NCBI RefSeq assembly: GCF_900105675.1
Contig: NZ_LT629786.1
Span: 4,092,001-4,156,000 of the forward strand
DNA length: 64,000 bases
Direction of reading: 5' to 3'
Source: Pseudomonas synxantha
GTDB lineage: Bacteria > Pseudomonadota > Gammaproteobacteria > Pseudomonadales > Pseudomonadaceae
Shown: positions 63,175 through 64,000 of the stretch, in pieces
Numbering within the stretch: the stretch's first letter is position 1
How the letters are laid out: each line of letters starts with the position of its first letter
Position numbers and translations under genes: made by a program
The notes under the pieces: model-generated
Databases searched by the model: none
What the model was told of the DNA's origin: nothing
The model's input: the letters and a program-made list of their open reading frames with translations, nothing else

Positions 63175-64000
63175 TAGAGAACGTCCTCCAGGAACTGCTC
63201 GATGATTTCATCGCGGGCGTTGAGTTGATAAACCATGTGTTCGTTCGGCGCGTAGCGGCCGTAGTCGATAACGATGAACCAGGTGCCGTTCTTGTACTTC
63301 TCGACGCTGTTCAGTTCCGGGTGCAGGTATACGCTGCCGCCGGGAATGGTTTCGTCGGCCACCAGGGTTTGCAGCCAGTCGTTGATGCGCTTGACCTCCT
63401 GGTCCATGAAGGACTTGGTGAGGTTCTTGGCCATGGCTTTCTGGCCGGCCTTGACCAGCTTGCGGCTGATGGCATCTTCCAGGCCGACGTAGCTGATGAA
63501 CTTGCCGGTGATGGAGCGGTTACCCAACAGCGAGAAACCGCCGAGGATGGTGCGGGCGTAGTAGCTCACGCCATGGCGGTTGAGCAGGTCGCCCTCGGTG
63601 GAGGTGTCGAGGATGTTGTACTCGACCACGCGGGAAACGTCCTCGGCGAAGGTCACTTGGTTGCCGGGGCTTTCCCACTGCTTGACCTTGGCCAATGCGG
63701 CGATGGCCAACGAGGATGGCGACAGGAACACGTTTTTCTTCGCGGCCTTGGAGTACACCGACGGCATGTTGTGCACCAGCAGGCAACGGTCGAAACCAAG
63801 GTCGGCACCGCCCAGCTCGCCGCTGTAGGCAACTTGGTCTGCAACGGAAGCGTCCTTGCCATCCAGCACCACACGCGCCTTGATGCGCTTGCCGAAGGAG
63901 GCGAATTCACCGGCCACGGCCTTGGTGCCGGTAAAGCCTGGGGCGCCAATGATGGTCAGGTCTTCCGGGACGCTGCTCAGGGCCGCCAGTCCCAGCTTGC
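63174..64000 (-). CDS. Contractile tail sheath protein, 5' part missing
   Basis: The reading frame is open from the right edge (LGLAALSSVPEDLTIIGAPG-like start) to 63174, about 275 residues. It has the sheath signatures DLGFDRCLLVHNMPSV, NRHGVSYYARTILGGFSLLG and VYLHPELNSVEKYKNGTWF. Sheath contraction drives the tube into the target cell. The remaining N-terminal part and the baseplate genes lie beyond 64000. Confidence 0.92.
   Translation of the reverse strand, partial: KLGLAALSSVPEDLTIIGAPGFTGTKAVAGEFASFGKRIKARVVLDGKDASVADQVAYSGELGGADLGFDRCLLVHNMPSVYSKAAKKNVFLSPSSLAIAALAKVKQWESPGNQVTFAEDVSRVVEYNILDTSTEGDLLNRHGVSYYARTILGGFSLLGNRSITGKFISYVGLEDAISRKLVKAGQKAMAKNLTKSFMDQEVKRINDWLQTLVADETIPGGSVYLHPELNSVEKYKNGTWFIVIDYGRYAPNEHMVYQLNARDEIIEQFLEDVL

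Overview
The window is a chromosomal segment of a Pseudomonas of the P. fluorescens group. The evidence is its gene content and order (tsaB-adk-ppc; lysS-prfB-wspRFEDCBA; fpr/finR; dgkA-erdR; recX-recA-cinA), its high G+C, and REP repeats with the 'TGTGGGAGGGGGCTTGCCCCCGA' look typical of that group. No rRNA, tRNA, CRISPR array or insertion sequence was seen.

Layout. 1-5161: a minus-strand housekeeping block (a DUF72 protein, tsaB, adk, ppc). 5358-7250: a small conserved protein and two lipoproteins, one with an OmpA domain. 7299-8112: two small minus-strand genes of unknown family, each behind its own textbook HrpL promoter ('hrp box') and each followed by its own terminator. One encodes a glycine-rich, cysteine-free, harpin-like protein. 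This is the most unusual part of the chromosomal half and looks like an outlying piece of a type III secretion regulon. 8193-15000: a membrane protein, a lipoprotein hydrolase, a QEGLA/DUF1704 putative metallopeptidase, a lipoprotein, a TetR regulator, lysS, and prfB with its programmed +1 frameshift. 14993-23412: the complete wsp surface-sensing operon (wspA to wspR), which controls cyclic-di-GMP and biofilm formation. 23752-43130: mixed housekeeping genes (DUF533 protein, opgD, old yellow enzyme, kup, rimO, a pseudouridine-synthase-like protein without the usual catalytic Asp, trmO, fpr with finR, dgkA, erdR, a DTW-domain tRNA enzyme, a LOG protein, recX, recA with a LexA box, and the cinA-like pncC).

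43213-64000: one long minus-strand phage-tail cluster next to cinA, a known home of Pseudomonas tailocins (phage-tail-like bacteriocins). Reading 5' to 3' (right to left), it first encodes a P2-like contractile tail module: sheath (cut by the window edge), tube, a chaperone with a -1 frameshift, tape measure, gpU, gpX and gpD. A lambda-like flexible tail module follows: V, G/GT, H, M, L, K, two copies of I, and J. Next come two successive tail-fibre cassettes and a shared lysis set (GH19 endolysin and nested Rz/Rz1). No capsid, terminase, portal, integrase or replication gene is present in these 21 kb, which fits a dual R-type/F-type tailocin rather than a whole phage; the right-hand part lies outside the window. 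Terminator-like hairpins recur between the genes of the flexible-tail and fibre region, and its tape-measure gene is very short.
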